13,318 nucleotides of DNA. Source: Pseudomonadota bacterium. GTDB taxonomy: Bacteria > Pseudomonadota > Alphaproteobacteria > Acetobacterales > Acetobacteraceae. Below are positions 11,243 through 13,318 of this stretch, piece after piece; position 1 is the first letter of the stretch; every line of letters starts with the position of its first letter. The stretch spans positions 1-13,318 of the forward strand of contig JAKCCP010000041.1 of the NCBI GenBank assembly GCA_021841985.1. The letters are read 5' to 3'. The notes beneath the pieces are model-generated. The model made no database searches. It saw nothing but the letters and a program-made list of their open reading frames with translations, and was not told the DNA's origin. The translations under genes and the position numbers were made by a program.

Positions 11243-13318
11243 CTATTCCGCGGCCATCTTCGGCCGGTTGGCCTGGATGATCGACCAGATCTTCTCCGCC
11301 GTCGCCGGCATGTCGAGATGCCGCACGCCGTATTCCTTGAGGGCATCGACCACGGCGTTGATCACCGCGGGCGGGCTGCCGATGGCGCCGACCTCGCCGC
11401 AGCCCTTCGACCCGAGCGGGTTGTGGGTGCAGAGGGTGATTTCGGTACCGACCGTGATATTGGGCAGATTATCGGCGCGCGGCATGGTGTAGTCCATGAA
11501 CGAGCCGGAGAGAAGCTGGCCGTTGGCGTCGTAGGCGGCGCCCTCCAGAAGCGCCTGGCCAATCCCCTGCGCGACCCCGCCTTGCACCTGCCCCTCGACG
11601 ATCATCGGGTTGATCACCCGCCCGACATCATCGACGGCGACGAAATTGACGACTTTGGTAACACCGGTCTCGGGGTCGATCTCGACCTCGCAGACATGGC
11701 AGCCGCCGGGATAGGTGAAGTTTTTGGGGTCGTAAAACGCGGTTTCCTCCAGCCCCGGCTCCAATTCCTCGATCGGGTAGTTGTGCGGGATGTAAGCCGC
11801 GAGCGAGATTTCGGCCAGCGCCTTCGATTTGTCGGTGCCGGCGACGCGAAAGGCGCCGTCCTTGAACTCGATATCCTCGACCGCGGCTTCCATCAGATGG
11901 GCGGCGATGCGCTTGCCCTTGGCGATGATCTTGTCCATCGCCTTGACCATCGCCGAGCCGCCGACGGCGAGCGAGCGGCTGCCATAGGTGCCCATGCCGA
12001 AGGGGATCTGCCCGGTATCACCATGCACGATCTCGATCTGGTCGAGTGGCAGGCCGAGCTGATCGGCGACGAGCTGCGCCATCGTCGTCTCGTGGCCCTG
12101 GCCGTGACTGTGCGTTCCGGTGAACACGGTGACGCTGCCGGTCGGGTGGACGCGGATATTGGCGACCTCGTAAAGCCCGGCGCGGGCGCCGAGAGCGCCG
12201 GCGACCTGGCTCGGCGCGATGCCGCAGGCCTCGAGATAGGTGGAAATGCCGATGCCGCGCAGCTTGCCGCGCCGCGCCGCCTCCGCCCGCCGCGCCGGAA
12301 ACCCCGCGTAATCGGCGGTCTTGAGCGCCTCGGCGAGTGTCACCTCGTGATTGCCGCTGTCATATTGCAGGGCGACCGGGGTCTGGTACGGGTAGGCGTC
12401 GGCGGGGATGAAATTGGCCCGCCGCAGCGCGATGCGGTCGATCCCGGTGTCATGCGCGACGGCATCGACGAGGCGTTCGAGCAGGAACGCCGCTTCCGGC
12501 CGCCCGGCGCCGCGATAGGCATCGACCGGCACGGTGTTGGTGAAGATCGCCTTGACCTCGGCGTAGATCGCCGGGGTTTTATAGACGCCGGCGAGCAGGG
12601 TCGCGTAGAGATAGGTCGGCACCGAGGGCGCGAAGGTGGAGAGATAGGCGCCCATATTGGCGAGCGTCGAGACCCGGAGGGCAAGGAAACGCCCGCTCTC
12701 GTCGACCGCCATTTCGGCGTGGCTGACATGGTCGCGGCCATGCGCGTCCGACATGAAGCTTTCCGAGCGCTCGGCGGTCCATTTCACCGGCCGGCGCAGT
12801 TTGCCCGCCGCCCAGGTGACGATCGCCTCCTCGGCGTAATGATAGATTTTCGAGCCGAACCCGCCGCCGACATCGGGGGCGATGACGCGGAGCTTGTGCT
12901 CGGGGATGTGCAAAACGAACGCGCCCATCAGGAGACGGATGACATGCGGGTTCTGGCTGGTGGTGGAGAGCGTGTAGTTGCCGGCGACGTCGCACTCGCC
13001 GAGCGCCGCGCGCGGCTCCATCGCGTTCGGGATCAGGCGGTTATTGACGAGATCGAGTTTGACCACGTGCTTGGCCCGCGCGAACGCCGCATCGACCGCG
13101 TCCTTGTCGCCGATATGCCAGTCATAGCAGACATTGCCGGCGACATCGTCATGCACCAAGGGCGCGCCGCCGGCGGCGGCGGCGCGGAGATCGGCAACCC
13201 CCGGCAGATCCTCGAAATCGATCGCCAGCAACTCGGCCGCGTCCTTGGCCTGGGCTTTGGTCTCGGCGATCACCACGGCGATCGGATCGCCGACATGCCG
13301 GACCTTGCCGATGGCGAG
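11243..13318 (-). CDS. Molybdopterin-binding large subunit of a xanthine dehydrogenase/CoxL-family hydroxylase (5' end outside window)
   Basis: 691 residues are visible; the frame runs off the right edge (first codons read [19 protein letters not shown]), so about 100 N-terminal residues are missing compared with typical 770-800-residue family members. Motifs on the 13276 numbering: [10 protein letters not shown] (134-143), the active-site loop AYRGAGR (253-259, bases 12520-12500), [34 protein letters not shown], and near the C-terminus [13 protein letters not shown], whose Glu (codon 11395-11393) is the expected catalytic base. AYRGAGR is the form II type; genuine Mo-Cu CO dehydrogenases have a Cys in an AYxCSFR loop. 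The enzyme should hydroxylate a C-H bond next to nitrogen or an aldehyde, substrate unknown. The small [2Fe-2S] subunit gene is not in the window and is expected upstream (beyond 13318). The medium subunit follows after ten bases. Confidence 0.93.
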   Translation of the reverse strand, partial: LAIGKVRHVGDPIAVVIAETKAQAKDAAELLAIDFEDLPGVADLRAAAAGGAPLVHDDVAGNVCYDWHIGDKDAVDAAFARAKHVVKLDLVNNRLIPNAMEPRAALGECDVAGNYTLSTTSQNPHVIRLLMGAFVLHIPEHKLRVIAPDVGGGFGSKIYHYAEEAIVTWAAGKLRRPVKWTAERSESFMSDAHGRDHVSHAEMAVDESGRFLALRVSTLANMGAYLSTFAPSVPTYLYATLLAGVYKTPAIYAEVKAIFTNTVPVDAYRGAGRPEAAFLLERLVDAVAHDTGIDRIALRRANFIPADAYPYQTPVALQYDSGNHEVTLAEALKTADYAGFPARRAEAARRGKLRGIGISTYLEACGIAPSQVAGALGARAGLYEVANIRVHPTGSVTVFTGTHSHGQGHETTMAQLVADQLGLPLDQIEIVHGDTGQIPFGMGTYGSRSLAVGGSAMVKAMDKIIAKGKRIAAHLMEAAVEDIEFKDGAFRVAGTDKSKALAEISLAAYIPHNYPIEELEPGLEETAFYDPKNFTYPGGCHVCEVEIDPETGVTKVVNFVAVDDVGRVINPMIVEGQVQGGVAQGIGQALLEGAAYDANGQLLSGSFMDYTMPRADNLPNITVGTEITLCTHNPLGSKGCGEVGAIGSPPAVINAVVDALKEYGVRHLDMPATAEKIWSIIQANRPKMAAE

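Noticed and set aside
11233..11346. N-terminal extension of the medium-subunit frame
   Set aside because: It overlaps the large-subunit gene, is Arg/Ser-rich, and the normal family start MYDF with an AGGAG site is at 11232.
10435..13318. Naming the pair as CO dehydrogenase (coxL/coxM)
   Set aside because: The large subunit has AYRGAGR and not the cysteine-containing AYxCSFR loop, so CO oxidation is not supported.
1..13318. CRISPR array, insertion sequence, tRNA or rRNA, prophage or defence genes
   Set aside because: No regularly spaced repeats, no transposase or integrase motif, no tRNA-like clover, and no defence-type domain were found on either strand.

Overview
The window looks like chromosomal DNA from a GC-rich alphaproteobacterium. 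The best guess is Rhodospirillales, probably Acetobacteraceae, based on the flagellar gene order ending in a CckA-type kinase, the codon bias, and the style of the palindromic intergenic repeats. No rRNA, tRNA, CRISPR array, transposase or phage gene was seen. The lineage is inferred from general knowledge and was not tested by any search.

Left half (1-5873): a flagellar basal-body and export-gate locus read in two directions from a divergent control region at about 648-770. Leftward are a 100-residue protein of unknown function, fliO, and the first codons of what is probably fliP. Rightward are flgB, flgC, fliE (proximal rod and MS-ring/rod adaptor), fliQ, fliR, flhB (export gate and substrate switch) and a hybrid histidine kinase whose catalytic core looks like CckA. 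Several junctions overlap by four bases (fliO/fliP, flgC/fliE, fliQ/fliR, flhB/kinase), which suggests translational coupling. A hairpin-rich palindromic element interrupts the series between fliE and fliQ. The divergent region holds two degenerate sites with the TTAA-N7-TTAA spacing of CtrA boxes. Because CckA feeds CtrA in alphaproteobacteria, this suggests a cell-cycle control loop over flagellar genes, but that is inference.

Junction (5874-6109): a strong 15-pair hairpin after the kinase gene, an AT-richer stretch with no recognised gene, and a perfect 15-bp tandem duplication over the stop codon of the converging gene.

Right half (6110-13318): all genes read leftward. In transcription order they are a molybdenum hydroxylase large subunit (5' end outside the window), its FAD-binding medium subunit, a 216-bp composite palindrome, an RraA-like protein, a TonB-family energy transducer with its own candidate promoter, an SDR oxidoreductase, and a Tat-type substrate-binding protein of the branched-chain amino acid ABC family. 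The large subunit has an AYRGAGR active-site loop, not the cysteine-containing loop of true CO dehydrogenase, so it is a form II or otherwise uncharacterised hydroxylase. The hydroxylase, RraA-like protein, SDR and binding protein could belong to one catabolic pathway for an organic acid or N-heterocycle, but nothing in the sequence fixes the substrate.

I see no clearly new multi-gene system. The most unusual items are the composite palindrome whose arms differ by compensatory changes, the membrane-free CckA-like kinase with a TTG start and a tandem-repeat linker, and the candidate CtrA boxes upstream of that kinase's own operon.
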